Notes: generated by a model from the letters alone, not told the origin. Positions 1 through 11,790 are shown, counted from the stretch's first letter. The stretch: 64,000 bases of DNA from Metaphire vulgaris (GCA_018105865.1 CM030832.1:25347001-25411000); one strand, 5' to 3'. Numbers and translations: made by a program.

Positions 1-1504
1 TGAAAGATCGTCGCATGTAAGACGGAGGCTGCGCGATGCGAGGCCCCCGCTGGGAACCGTGCGTCTGGCTGTTCGACGCGTGCGGCAGCGGTCGGCTGTG
101 TAGTCGCTGCGTACGCCTGAACACCGGCGTCCGGTTACCAGAGGTGATTAGCGAAAAGTTGGGCCGTAGACGGGGTCGCTTACCACCGCTAACGACGATA
201 CCGCTGGCTGGGTTCCCTAGTTTCACGGCACCTAAGCGGACGTGGCTCAACAGTTTGAAATTCCGCCTAGAGACCGACGCCCGAGGAACAGGTCCTGACG
301 GCGATACGCGTCGCCGGCGATGAGGCGCCTTTCGCCGCTGCCGACGACGCTAGGGGGGTGGGTCCGAAGTTAAACTTTCTGACGGATAAAGCGCATAGAT
401 AGGGACATTAGGGGGCGAGCGCTCTCAAGGGCTGGTTCTAAAAATCGAAAATCTCCGAAATATGGGAATTTATGTAGCACGCGTCAATGTTGTAACTAAA
501 GTTCGCTTGAGACGCGCGCTCAGCTGGCAGGAGCTATTGCCGCGTCGCTAAGCCGTAGACGAAGCCTCTGATCACCGCTAGGGAAAACGTTCTTAAACAG
601 GTCCCTACTTTTTCATTTTGACAACAACTACGCGAAAATACAGACAACTGACGAAAAATCCGCCTAAGTGCCCGTCAAAAAGTTTCAAAACTCTAAAAAT
701 TTCAGTCATTGTCATGACATGTGCTTTTCGCACTGTGGCCGCTTATATTGTGAGGCGATAGAGTAAAGAAAGCACAGCGATTGAAAGCGAGTATTTGGAG
801 CCCGTTTAAAGTGCTAAGGCTTATCGTTTCATACTGACGTATCAAAGACTATCGATTGCATTTCCTGTGCGCTAGTTATTGTGGCTGTCCGGATTGCGTC
901 TAGTCAACGCGTCTTTGTCCGTGTTACCAGTGTTGCCACTGTAGCCATTGTTGCCATTGTTGCTTGGTTTATTAATAAATAAAAATAAACCAATAAAGGC
1001 AAGTTGTGTTCGTGTCTTTGAAAGTCGCTGTGACGCCGGAGTCTCAGCGCACTGTCCGTGAAGGTGAGTCTTGGCTGTGATGAACCTCGCCTACCTGAGG
1101 TCACGTTAGTGCCCAGGAGGTCAATTCTGAGCCAAGGGAGGAGACAGACGCCCGCCTGTCGTAAAGGCGCGGGGAGACAGCTTGAGTGAATCGACGGCCA
1201 GGAAAAGAGTGGACCGCCGTCCATTCAGGCACGGGTAACCTCGGGTTTGGTGAAAGCGTCGAGGAAGTCGCAACAGATTAGAGACAACGCCGCCTGTCTA
1301 TAAGAGAGCGGAAGACGGTGAGATTACCGAGAATGAAGAGACGTGGGACCAAGTCGAAGCCGGAGACCAGAAATACCTATCGAATTCGCTTAAGGCGCCG
1401 AGACCAAGCGGTGGCCAGCGATAAGAGGCATGAGTTAAAGGGTCTCTCGGACGAGGACGAGGCCGGAACGGATAGAGAGTCAGAGGAGGAAAATGAGAAC
1501 CCTA
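1..1504. other. GC-rich unassigned stretch, repeat-like
   Basis: GC-rich sequence unlike the AT-rich remainder of the window. Short open frames occur on both strands, but none shows a recognisable domain. The mix of CG-rich blocks, an AATAAA-rich patch near 970-1000 and a short charged open frame at 1318-1614 would fit the end of a retroelement, for example an LTR plus leader. I found no repeated pair of LTRs or reverse-transcriptase motif to support that. Confidence 0.3.
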
Positions 1505-1705
1505 CGTTGAGGAACGGCCGTCCTCAGTGTGCGGCCTGCCCGGCAGCCGCGGACACCTCCTCTGATGTCGGAGAGCCGGAAAGCGAAACTGACGCCGCTG
1601 ATCAGGCAGAGTAGGCGGCTGATGGCGATCGGGAGACCGAACGGGCGTTGGGGGCCGCTCGACCGCCGGCCGCGCTGCGAGACCGCGAGCCGGGGTCGCC
1701 ACATC
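1505..1705 (+). repeat. Interspersed repeat, copy 1 (second copy at 11590-11790)
   Basis: About 200 bp of GC-rich sequence recurs at 11590-11790 in the same orientation, at roughly 75-80% similarity by eye. Shared words include GGCCGTCCTCAG/GGTCGTCCTCAG, GATCAGGCAGAGT and GAGACCGCGAG. The short open frames are not conserved between the copies, so I read it as a non-coding repeat. Confidence 0.6.
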
Positions 1706-2360
1706 TATGCTACATGTCCTTGATATCCTGGTCGAGGATTATATGATCTGGCAAGGAAGATTATTACGGAAAATTAATAACAAACTTCCTTGTATAACAA
1801 GAGAAGTGCAACGGAAAAGAAGGGCGAAAAACAAAGCGTGGAGGAAAACTAAGTAAAGTCAGATTGGCAAGTAAAGGAAATGAAAATAACCAAAACAGAC
1901 TCAAGATCTTGTAGGAACAGTATATCCAGAAAATAAAAGCGTCAGCAGTTACTAACAAGATGGCTATTGTAAATTTTGAAGGCAGTTTGGCAAAAATTAT
2001 TAAACAGAACAGTAAAAGTTTCTACAAATATTGTAATATAAAGATGAGACGAAAGGACAGTGGGTCCACTCTTGAACAGCGCAGGATGTGCAATAACATA
2101 CGATGTAGAAACTGCACAGATTCTAAATAACTATTTCTGTTCAGCATTTACAGATTAAAATACAAATACTATGCCAGAAGCCAAAATTGAGTTCTATGGA
2201 AACGAAGAAGAAGTGCAAACAGATACAGTGTGTACAAAAGAATGTGTTATCAAGGTTTTGACCAATTTAAAGACAGACAAGAGCCCAGGATTAGATGGCT
2301 TACATCCAAAGTTACTTTACGAGGTTCGAAATGAAATAGGACACGCAATTGCTTGTATAA

Positions 2361-4192
2361 CACTGGTCTACGTCAATTTTGCTGACTTGAAGACAACATG
2401 TGATCTTTATGTATTTTGGTGTGCTGAATCCAAAAATCACACCCATTTCCTCCTATCACGTCCAGTTTTTCCACAAAACGCTGTTTACTGATTTACTGTT
2501 TACTGTAATAATGTAGCATTATGTATTATAATTCTTTAGCTATATTGAATACGCAAAAAGATAAGGATGTGTAAAAAGATATGCTTAATATGCAGTGGAC
2601 ATAACTATTTAATAATACAACAGTTTAATAGGCAGTTTTAAACTGCAGACTCAGCATTTTATGGATATAGGCCTATATATAAGCAGCGTGAAACCGACGG
2701 CAGCATTCAGTCGTTCATGAAGCTTACAAGTCGCAGCAAATTTAACTCTTCTAAATAGCTTCCTGTGGAATATGTCACCCAGCACTGGAACACTTTGTGG
2801 GCAGTGCAGGAATGATCCTGACAAATTTTGCTACATTTGTGGTTGTTTTACAATACCTAAAAAAAGAAGGGATGTGTCTGAATTTGTGCATAAAGCTTGT
2901 AATGCATATTTTGCAGTTACGGTAAATTGGGTCACCAGGAAAACCTTGGGCACCACATAAAGTGTGCAGGACATGTGTTGAAAGCCTCAGACAGTTCATA
3001 ATTTGACTAAAGGTCAGAGAAAAAGACTAAAGGTCAGTGAAAAAGTCTTAGCTTTGGAGTTCCAATGGTGTGGCGAGAGCCTCGAAACCATGTTGATGAC
3101 TGCTACTTCTGCCTGGTAAATATTTCAGGCATGTCCACAAAGACAAAATCTTCCATCCAGTACCCAAATCTCCCCTCTGCTCTGAGACCAGTTGCTCACT
3201 GTGACAAAGTTCCTGTACCTATTTGCACTACTTTGGGAGTTTCTTACGACGATGAATTTTGTCAGTCAACAGACACCGATTGCGAAGATTTCGTGGCCTT
3301 AGAAGTTGACGCTGGAATGCACCAAACATTCAACCAAGCTGAGTTGAATGACCTAATATGAGACCTAGATCTGCCGAAGTCGTCAGCAGAGTTACTGGGT
3401 TCAAGACTGAAGGAAAAGAACCTGTTCAGTGTTGGCTCCAGGAACCACGCTTATGTATCATGCAGAGAGAATGAATCTTTTGAAATATTTCCATATGGAG
3501 GAGGAGTTTGTATACTGCATCAACATCAAAGGACTTATTGAATCAATGGGATGTTATAGTTGTAGACAAGATGCTTTTTACGACCTGATTACTGACTTAC
3601 TTGGCAACTTAAGAGTCGAGAATTATGACCTTTCAGTTCAAAATTCGAAGATTGCTTTTCGAAGACTGGGAGCAAACATGAGTGTCAAGTTGCATTTCTT
3701 TCATAGCTACCTGAACTTCAAATCTTGGAGCTATGAGTGAAGAACAAGGAGAATGCTTCCATCAAGACATCAAGACCATGAACGTAGATATCAAGGCAGA
3801 TGGAGCTCAAACATTATGGCAGACTACTGCTGGTGTTTACAGCGTGACAACTGTGACCATAACTATACCGGAGCATCCAAAAATTGGAGAAGATTCCTTT
3901 CTCAAAACTTAAATTTAAGCAACTAGCTATTGCTCTTATTGCTCTCTTGGTTAGAAGACAGACTCATTTTTTGGCTGAATAAAAAATATTACGTGTTATC
4001 GGTTCTTCAGAATTTCCTATTTTCCCTTATGTTTGACTTTAACACCTTTAATTAAGCATTCCTCATTTGCGAAAAAATTTGACGTATTGCATAATTTTTG
4101 ACTTCATATCTGGAATCAGCACCTCTCAATTAGGTAAAATCAGCAAAAATACCTAGGTCAGCAGAAAATTTTTTTTAAAATGTAGACCAGTG
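2361..4192 (+). mobile_element. TIR DNA transposon with CAC...GTG ends, internally deleted
   Basis: The element starts CACTGGTCTAC and ends GTAGACCAGTG, an exact 11-bp terminal inverted repeat. A second shared inner block (TTTTGCTGAC) lies on both sides. It is flanked by TAA (2358-2360 and 4193-4195), a 3-bp target-site duplication. CAC-starting ends with a 3-bp duplication resemble the CACTA/Mirage/Chapaev group; that assignment is inferred. The inside holds broken coding sequence of a transposon-associated protein. Confidence 0.85.
2772..3915 (+). pseudogene. Broken transposon protein with N-terminal Cys-rich motif
   Basis: The remnants run in at least three frames. At 2790-2960 there is a Cys-rich opening (CGQCRNDPDKFCYICG). 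A following segment at 3065-3361 reads MVWREPRNHVDDCYFC and then a YPNLPSALRPV block. A C-terminal piece near 3675-3870 contains MSVKLHFFHS, then in another frame HQDIKTM and MADYCW. I recognise these blocks as one recurring family of long uncharacterised invertebrate proteins carried by DNA transposons; I cannot give a formal family name. The normal protein is several hundred residues longer, so the middle (catalytic) part is largely deleted. It is not functional. Confidence 0.65.
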
Positions 4193-5535
4193 TAATCAAT
4201 GAATCACTCAGAACTGGACTATTACCACAAGACTGGAAAGATGCATTAGTCAGCCCACTGTTCAAGAAGGGAAAACGAAGTGAACCAAGCAATTATAACA
4301 CCAGTGAGCCTAACTTCTGTAATCGGTAAAGTTATGGTAAAATACTGAAAGGGAGCATTTTGGAACATTTCACTAGGCATAAAATTGTTAAAGATAGTCA
4401 TAATGGATTTACAAAGTGGCTTTCATGCCTGACCAACCTGTTCAACTTTTTGGAGGAGGTTTTTAATAAGCTAGATGAGGGCAAGACAGTAGACATAATA
4501 TATTTAAATTTTGCCAAAGCTATGACAGAAGGTTGACATTAGGGGAGGCCATTCGGAATGGGCAGGAGTTATTAATGGAGTGCCTCAAGGCTCAGTGCTG
4601 GGACCATTGCTTTTTCTAATATGTATAAATGATATCGATGAAGGATTACTATCCAAAATTTCAAAGTCTGCCGATGATACAAAGATATGTAGAAATATAG
4701 ACTCGGAGGATGATGCTAAAATTTGACAGGAAGATCTAAGGAAATTGTTTCAGTGGCCTGTGGACAGGTAGATGCTTTTCAATATTGATAAATGTTCTGT
4801 AATGCATGTTGTAAAATCTAATAATGGTAATGAATATTCTTTAGGGCGAATAGTTCTTACAACAGAAAAAGAAAGAGACTTGGGGTAATCATCTATAGAA
4901 GTATGGATCCATCTTACCATTACATGGAGGTAGCAAAAAATTGAAACCAAATGCTAGGAATGATGAAAAGGACAATAATGAGTCGAGACAAAGATATAAT
5001 CATAAAACTATATAAATCATTAGTAAGGCCTCATCTAGAATAATGTGTTCAGACATGGAATTCATTCTTGAAAAAGATATAGAGCTTTTAGAAAAAGTGC
5101 AAAGACGAGCAACGAAGATGGTCAATGGGTGCCATAATTTAGCTACGATAAAAGACTTCAATATTGTGGACTGACAACATTAGAAAGAAGAGAGAGAGGG
5201 GGCATTTGATAGAAACATACAAAATAATGACTGGGAAAGTAGATGTGCCATACGATCGATTCTTTACATTGGCACACTATAGCAGCACAAGAGGCCACAA
5301 ATGCAAATTGTTTAAGCAGAGGGTTGGTCCAAGAAAGAAAGAAAAATAGTGCAAGGGTTGTGGACAAATGGAACAGTTTGGACGAGGTGGGAGTGACAGT
5401 GGAAACAGTATACGGGATCAAAGGCTATCTCGATAAACTAGGTTATTGAATGTAGATGGTTACATCAGTGGTGTTCACACATGCTTACGTAGCCTCCTAA
5501 ACCACTTAAAATCAAATTATTATTATTTTCATAGT

Positions 5536-5780
5536 CTACTGTGGGAAGTTTGTTGCCAATGTATTTGAAACACTTTCCTTTTTTATCTATGGCCTAAACA
5601 ATGTGCGAAAACAAACCAATTTGATGTGCAGTGGTGGCAGTAAGACTAGCGTTGGGTCAATTAAATTCGTATCAACAATGTTTTTAGATCCAGGCTTCAA
5701 ACTGAGTCGAGGTGGTCAGTTTTGCTTTTGCCAGTGTTGACTTCTGGCTCTGCTGATCCACTCGCACGAAAAGCATGACA

Positions 5781-5815
<35 letters not shown>

Positions 5816-5924
5816 CAGCCTCTGCTGACCAAGCAGCATATGGATAACTTTAAAGTTTCTACATACCGCCCAGATATAATCCATTGATGTAATAAACGCT
5901 TTTACGTTTTACTTTTGCCACTTT
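5536..5924. other. Intergenic stretch with a (TG)n microsatellite
   Basis: Apart from a (TG)n run at 5782-5812, I see no gene or recognisable element here. Confidence 0.7.
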
Positions 5925-8600
5925 TCTTGGTTTTTAACGTTTTTTTTTATTTTTATCAAAGTTCTTTATTATAAAAAACGTTGGCAAAATAAAAACATAG
6001 ATATTCTTAAAATGGCTACATAAATTAGCATCCTTGTTGGCGTTACATTTATTGATACTTTTCCATTCCAAAGGCTTTGCATTCGTTACATTGTTTCTAA
6101 AGCACATACTGTACCTGACCGCTAGACGGGTCACCATTCGCCTTATTTCCCCGCAGGGCACAGATCGTATATGGGCAATTATTGGACAACTAGGTGTTTA
6201 CCCGTCAAAAATGACGGGGGAGATTGGCTGTTTTACCACACGATTTTGTGCAAATGCAATAGCATTTTGCGCAATTAATTTCCCTAACTCGCCGCCTTTT
6301 CCTTCAACCGAGTTAACCTCCTTGAGGTTACATTCTCTGGCACTTTTCCATGCAGAAAGCGTTCCGTGCATTCCTTACAATGCTTCCGAAGGAACGTCCC
6401 ATCTGTCACACTAATCAGCGGCACACAATGGTTCGCTCCTTTGGGCGAATTGCATTGGATATTGGAATGCCAATAATTGGCTCAGAGTGTCCACTAAGAA
6501 TACCTCGTGTGACACAGACCGCGCTCCATTTGGTTAGGCGTGTCACCAAAACAATTAAGTGGGTGGTCACCTCCTGCTCCTGCAGCTGCACCTGCTCCAC
6601 TGGAGACGTAGATAATAGACGACCGGGAGCCGTCCTTAACGCTTTTAGTTTCAGAATCCTCCGACGACCGCAACCCGTTGTTAACGCTAGGGAGGTTAAC
6701 GCCCATTCGCGTGAATTTTTTGAAACTTGATAGTCAAGGTAAGTGTAATGATTTGGCAGTGTCGAACGACATGCAGTGCTTGATTCTCTTGTTTGCTGTG
6801 CTGCTTTTTCTCGCCGAGCAACAGCCTGCTCCTCATTCCCACTTGATTGTCGGAAAGCTCGTGAACGCTGGACTTTTTTCTTTTGCACGGACGGTTAGAA
6901 AAAGGAATAAAAATGCTAAACAATTGTGCAAACCTCATCTTCTTAGCTCGTATATAGCCTGAGATATAGCAAATTCAAAAAATAGAAAACTTTCTCAGAA
7001 ATTCGAAATTCGCTGATAATACTTATGTTCAAACTTTGGGGTCATCGAGTTAGAATTGATAGATCTTTACCAAATATCAAACGATTTTCAAACGTTTTAG
7101 TTTATTTTGTTCCTCTGACATCCCTTTACAACTTTGCCGCTGACCAAAGTGGGGTTACCACTGAAACGTTTTCGCTAGGGGGCTTTGAAATGTTTTTGGG
7201 GGAGAGGGTGATATTTTAGACCGCAAAGTTGACTCTACCCCCAATGTTTTTTGTCTTGCACAGACGGTTAGAAAGAGGAATTAACAATCTAAACAATGGT
7301 GCAAATCGCATCTTTTTAGCTCCTATATAGCCTGAGATAGAGCAAATTTAAAACGTGACAGGAATAGTTAATTTCTGAAGAACGCTTTTCCAAAAATTAA
7401 GTCCGCAGTACGGTGACGGCGTCTGAAAATTTAATCCTCACTGGAAGGGTTAAATTTAAAAAAGAGGCATTGAGGTTAGGAAGGAGTAAATATAGATAAT
7501 AACGGGGAGCAGGGCATTGGGAGAGGGAAGGGAGGTTTGGGAGGAGGAAAGTGGGTTGTACGGGTTTTCGGAGCAGCGTTGTGTAGGTTTGAGAACGGGG
7601 TTTGGGGCCGGTGGGGTAGGGCGGAGCGGTGATGAGTTGGGGCCGGGGCGATTGGGAAAGGGATGGGGAGAGGAATGGGGTTTGGGAGGGGATGGGGAGG
7701 GAAAGGAACGGAGTTTGGGGCCTGTTGGGTAGGGCAGGACAGGTATGGGTTGGGGCCTGGAGCGATTGGGAGAGGGATGGAGAGGAAAGGGGGTTGGGAG
7801 AGGAATGGGAGAGAGAAGGGAACAGGGGTTTGGGCCTGTGGGGTAGGGCGGGTCAGGTATGGGTTGAGGCCTGGGCGGGGATGTGTTGGGGCCGGGGCGA
7901 TTGGGAGAGGGATGGGTAGATGGAAGGGGGCTGGGATAGGGATGGGGGAGAGGGAAAAGGAACGTGGGTTTGGGGCCTGTGGGGTAGGGCGGGACGGAGA
8001 TGGGTTGGGGCCGGGGCGGGCATGGGTGGAGGCCGGGGCGAGTGGGAGAGGGATGGGGAGAGGGAAGGGGGAACGGGGATTTGAGCTGCAATTAAGACGC
8101 TTCGTTAAACGCTGCGTTTATTATACAGTTTTGATTAAACAATTTCGTTGTTATGGCAACAGCGTCTTGCAAAATCTGCCGTGTATCGTGACCGACAGAC
8201 AGATTCGCGGACCGGACATCGAGAATTATATAATAAGATATAATAAGATAATGGGCTTCAGATGGTTCACATGCATACCTCGTTTCCTAGAGCACAAAGC
8301 CGCAAATCGTCGCTTTAATTTGATTCCCATCTGCTTCAAATGCCTGCTAGATATTGGAAATGTGACGCTACACACGGCATTTACTTACTACAACACAGAG
8401 TGAGCATTTTATGCCGCCATTGCTGTGCAAATGTGTAATTACATTTTAAAATTAAATATAGTTACATTGCGTTAGTAGTCAGCGTATTAATTAATGTTTA
8501 TTTCATTCACAGTCGTTTTGCATAATGTGACTTAAGTGCAAAGGCGGTGGAAGACAATAAAAAGCATCCCGGCCGGTCTACAAGATAGCGGCAGCGGGGC
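5925..8600 (+). repeat. Composite interspersed element, copy 1 (relatives at 33130-34690 and 15225-18700)
   Basis: The left end (poly-T, then AAAAAACGTTGGCAAAATAAA) matches 15240-15290. The segment 6187-7440, starting at a small hairpin (CCCGTCAAAAATGACGGG), matches 33136-34025. The G-rich tract 7500-8090 matches 34110-34540, and 8085-8240 matches 34540-34680. The right end, 8280-8600, matches 18000-18680. Short reading frames inside are not conserved between copies. The element shares a line of descent with the fold-back repeat at 15.2-18.7 kb. The transposition class is not clear from the ends. Confidence 0.6.
7500..8090 (+). repeat. G-rich minisatellite
   Basis: Imperfect tandem units are built from GGGAGAGGGATGGGG, GGGTTTGGGGCC and GGGTAGGGCGG. 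Unit spacing is irregular (roughly 90-110 bp between GGGGCGATTGGGA-type landmarks). The long proline-rich or glycine-rich open frames here are by-products of the composition. The many G-runs could form G-quadruplexes. A diverged counterpart lies at 34110-34540. Confidence 0.8.
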
Positions 8601-8981
8601 GTTGGGGGTTCGAGATGCCTAAACCAACACCGTTCGAGATAGGCGGTAAAGAAGTGGCTCCATTCAACGAGCTTCGCCTTCTGGGGGTGCTCATCGACTC
8701 CTCGCTGACCCTCGTCGGGCATCTTAGCGCCGTGACTCGCTCTTGCTTCTTCCAATTCCGGCAAATTCGGGAAGTTCGTCGTTATATAACAATACCGGCC
8801 GCTATTCATCTTGTCCGTGCTCTGGTACTCTCAAGACTGGACTATAGGCTAGCAACAGTTTCCTTCTCGGACTGCCTGGGAACCAGCTCAGTAGACTTCA
8901 GGCAGTCATCAATGCCTCGGCTCGGATTATTTTCGGCTTGAGGTGGCACGATCATGTGACACCTGCGCTAAAGGACAAACT
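8601..8981 (+). mobile_element. CR1-like LINE, RT C-terminal part, left piece
   Basis: The translation has the C-terminal features of a CR1-like reverse transcriptase. These are LRLLGVLIDSSLTLVGHL, then FFQFRQIREVRRYI, ALVLSRLDY, and after a frameshift WHDHVTPALKDKL. It is cut at 8981 by a hAT transposon and resumes at 10865 with the next motif of the same protein (HWL...RIVYK). Confidence 0.8.
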
Positions 8982-10856
8982 CAGTGACTATTTTAAGCGT
9001 GGAGTCCAACCAAAATGTGGAGTCCAAAGTCAATAATGTGGAGTCGAAGACTGAGAATTGGGGAGTCCACAAATATAATTTTTACTGTCTAAAAACTTTA
9101 AACACTGCAGTTCAGGTACATCAGCCAATGCTCAAGTCCGTATGTGCAGTGCATTCATCATCACTTGCATTCAAAGATGTCTGCAAATGTGTTCCAGAGG
9201 TTAAACACCTGATCACACAGTTGTCATCGATTGCTTCGCACTTTCATACATCAGCCCGCCGAACTGCTGAGCTGCGGCAAATCGTGGCATCAAATGGATT
9301 TACTATTAAACACTTGCCAACTTATTTTGAAGTCAGATGGGCAGAGTTCTCAGAATCCTTACTTGGCGCTGTGCTACAGTCGTGGCGTGCTCTTGCTGCA
9401 TACTTTAGTTCAAAATGTGCGGCTGGTGATCCAGCACAGTTCAAAAAGAGTATGACAAATAGCGACAATATAAAACTTATGTGCTTTCTGGCTGATCTTC
9501 TGTTCCTGTTGGAAAATTTTCAAAAGAAATTACAGAGTGACCTCTTAACAATTCTTGACATAAAACCAGAGTTAGACATTTTTTTGATGAAACTGGATAA
9601 ATTGGTTAAGGAGCCATTGCCGGGTGGATGGGAACAAGCCTTTGTGGATGCTGTTTACAAGGAGGGTGACTCGGAAAGTCTGCATGGCCATGAATTGTGG
9701 AGTAAACGTCGTCGAACTAGTGAAGCAAACCTTTTCGTGACAGACAAACGTATTTTTTCATCCATTAGAAACGATAGTATTCAGTCATTGAAAAACTATA
9801 TGTCAACAAGACTTGATCTTGGCAACAACTTGGCTGACCACATCACAAGCCTGTCTTCATTCTGTAACTTCACAGCTAATTCACAAGACATTCAAGTTGC
9901 CTGGAGCATAATTTCACCAGATTTGGATTTAGCTACATTGGCTGACCAGTACACAGATATTCAGCTTGGCATGAAAGACAAACATATATCTCGAGACAAG
10001 TGCTTCAAACATTGTGCTCAAGACTTGAATCCGACTTGGCCACTATAGAGCAGAGTGCACTAGCAGAAACTTTGGCAAGAGTATTAGTGTGCAAGCCGCA
10101 TGCTGCTGATTGTGAGCGCCTCATATCTGCTTATAACCGACTGAAGACAACTTATCGGGCAAATCTGGATAGACAAACCATTGTTGATTACTTGTATATC
10201 AATGTCAACATGCCAATATTGTCCAATTTTGATCCACGCCCAGCAGTACTGAAGTGGCTAGTAGAGAAGGCTCGTCGGCATCGTGAAACTCCAAAAGTTA
10301 CCGAACAGCAGTGGTTTAAAACTGTCTTTGAGCAAGAAGATGCATCTGGCTGTGACCAGCCGAAACAAACTGCACGCAGGTTTTGAGAAACCTTAGCGGC
10401 TTAACCTACCGACATAGAAGATTTACTTGCATCAGGAGTCTTCAGGACAGTGTGGCAATTAACCTCTTGCAGTTGTTATTGCAGCACAGAATTGAGACTG
10501 GCTGGCAGTGGCTGCCATTAATCATTTACTACATAGTACATAATTAAGATAAAAACTATGGACATTAATCATTTACTACATAATGAAGATAAAAAACTAT
10601 GGACATTTGGTCTACATCTTCTGTTGTGTTACATGGCAGATATTTTTGGCTGCATTTGCTGACTCCTGAGAGGGCAAAATAGCACATTTTAACAGCTAAA
10701 TGTTGTCAGCTTCAAGGGGGCTTCGCCCCTCTGACCCCCCACCAGGGGCTTTGCCCCTGGACCCCACTGGGAGCTCTGCCCCCGACCCCTTATAGGCTCG
10801 CGCTCAACGCGCTCGTCATGATGTGGAGGCCAAACAGATCCTTAAAATAGTCACTG
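8982..10856 (+). mobile_element. hAT DNA transposon, complete ends, 1875 bp
   Basis: It begins CAGTGACTATTTTAAG and ends with the exact reverse complement (10841-10856), a 16-bp terminal inverted repeat. It is flanked by a perfect 8-bp duplication GACAAACT (8974-8981 and 10857-10864), the length typical of hAT transposition. Near the right end (10700-10800) is a run of GC-rich stem-like repeats (GGGGCTTTGCCCC type), a common feature in subterminal regions of such elements. It encodes a truncated transposase. Confidence 0.93.
9000..10386 (+). pseudogene. hAT-family transposase, truncated and frameshifted
   Basis: Two overlapping frames, 8984-10048 and 10000-10386, join into one protein of about 460 residues with a frameshift near 10000-10050. 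The first part has a helical RNase-H-fold-like region (HLPTYFEVRWAEFSESLLGAV) typical of hAT proteins related to vertebrate KIAA1586/ZMYM-like sequences. The second carries the C-terminal dimerisation signature (CKPHAADCERLISAYNRLKT, then LDRQTIVDYLYI). The N-terminal zinc finger and the first catalytic block are missing, so the copy depends on other elements or is dead. Its ends are intact, so it may have moved recently using enzyme supplied in trans. Confidence 0.85.
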
Positions 10857-10864
10857 GACAAACT

Positions 10865-11256
10865 CCATTGGCTTCGGGTCCCGGAGCGTATAGTTTACAA
10901 GCGGTGTTGGTTAACTTTTCGTGCTCTTCGGGACACAGCCTGTCCCGATTACTTGGCATGCCTAGTACGACGACAAACGACGACTGGGTGCCGTCTCCAG
11001 CTGAGATCTAGCAGCCGCCACCGGCTGTACGTTCCTCCTCCGGCCAGGACTCCGAAGTTTGGCGAGCGTTCTATGACTCGCTGTAACCCACATCTGTGGA
11101 ACGCGCTCCCTGATGCGCTGGTCGGGATTACTTCACCTGAAACGTTTGCTAAAGAGCTGAAAACGCATTTGTTCACCATATCGTATAGTTGACTGTTTGA
11201 CTGTACAGCGCTTTTGGTTTTGGCCGATGGCCATGTTACGCGCTTCACAAATCGTC

Positions 11257-11257
<1 letters not shown>
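10865..11257 (+). mobile_element. CR1-like LINE, RT C-terminal part, right piece
   Basis: Continues the LINE interrupted at 8981. After the target-site copy the frame reads HWLRVPERIVYK, then ACLVRRQTTTGCRLQLRSSS and ERSMTRCNPHLWNALPDAL...FAKELKTHLF, the usual end of CR1-like reverse transcriptases. The 3' untranslated part contains TACAGCGCTTTTGG and runs straight into an (AAT)n tail. Confidence 0.85.

Positions 11258-11351
<94 letters not shown>
11258..11351 (+). repeat. (AAT)n microsatellite, LINE 3' tail
   Basis: About 31 uninterrupted AAT units directly follow the LINE 3' end. Short 3-bp-period tails are usual for CR1-like elements, so this probably grew from the LINE tail. Poly-isoleucine and poly-tyrosine open frames here are artefacts. 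Confidence 0.95.
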
Positions 11352-11353
<2 letters not shown>

Positions 11354-11589
11354 TGACTGAACCAGCATGCGTTTTCAAGTGTGATTTATAGAAAAGAAGG
11401 AACTGTTTTTAAAATGCCTATTTAATACAAAATTGCAAAGATAGGCCTCTCGTGTCTGTAAAGTGTTTATTCACATGGTGAAGTAGCCCTGCTTTCAACT
11501 TTTGCATTTTGCAACAATTTTATTTCAGACAGTGGCGTAACCAGGATTTTCCAAAAGGGGTTTTCAACGACCATTTTCTCCAATTGCGG
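11352..11589 (+). repeat. Interspersed repeat, copy 1 (copy 2 at 18697-18935)
   Basis: About 240 bp match 18697-18935 closely. Shared landmarks are GAACCAG-CAGCATGC, TTTTCAAGTGTGATTTATA, GTCTGTAAAGTGTTTATTCA and CAGTGGCGTA-CCAGGATTTTCC. The final part is the left end of the CAGTGGCGTAGCC-type terminal-repeat element that is complete at 18874-19136. Confidence 0.75.
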
Positions 11590-11790
11590 AAGCTGTGTTG
11601 AGGAGCGGTCGTCCTCAGTATGCGGCCTGCCCAGCTCGAACACCTCGTTTGATGGTTGTGAATTCGAATGAGAAACCGACGCCGCCGATCAGGCAGAGTC
11701 GGCGGGGGAAGGTGATCGAGAAATCGAACGGGCAATGGGGCCGCCCGATCACCGGCCGCTCTACGAGACCGCGAGACGAGATTGTTGCAC
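11590..11790 (+). repeat. Interspersed repeat, copy 2 of 1505-1705
   Basis: GC-rich block homologous to 1505-1705. The stretch that follows (11790-12130) has no recognisable gene. Confidence 0.6.

Larger units (their letters stand above)
1740..5535 (+). mobile_element. CR1/Rex1-like LINE, decayed, split by a DNA transposon
   Basis: This non-LTR retrotransposon encodes a reverse transcriptase. It is visible at 2171-2360 (a typical RT opening, L-NLKTDKSPGLDGLHPKLL) and resumes at 4193-5449. The second part carries the motifs WKDALVSPLFKKG, a frameshifted [15 protein letters not shown] block, SADDTKICRN in the YADD position, and a C-terminal end of NSLDEV type. Many stops and frameshifts make it dead. 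The unit is interrupted at 2361-4192 by a terminal-inverted-repeat transposon. Removing the insert and one TAA duplication restores an uninterrupted reading frame across the junction. A (TTA)n-like tail lies near 5517-5530. The 5' limit is uncertain. Confidence 0.8.

Noticed and set aside
1..1300. Possible LTR retrotransposon end
   Set aside because: No paired LTR, primer-binding site or polymerase motif could be shown, so it is left as unassigned.
6034..6962. Several overlapping 80-157 residue open frames on both strands
   Set aside because: They lie in the composite repeat and are not conserved as frames in its other copy at 33.1-33.6 kb.
7456..8403. Long proline-rich (minus) and glycine-rich (plus) open frames
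   Set aside because: They are translations of the G-rich minisatellite, open on both strands because of composition, with no domain.
10949..11378. Poly-isoleucine and poly-tyrosine open frames
   Set aside because: Translations of the (AAT)n LINE tail.
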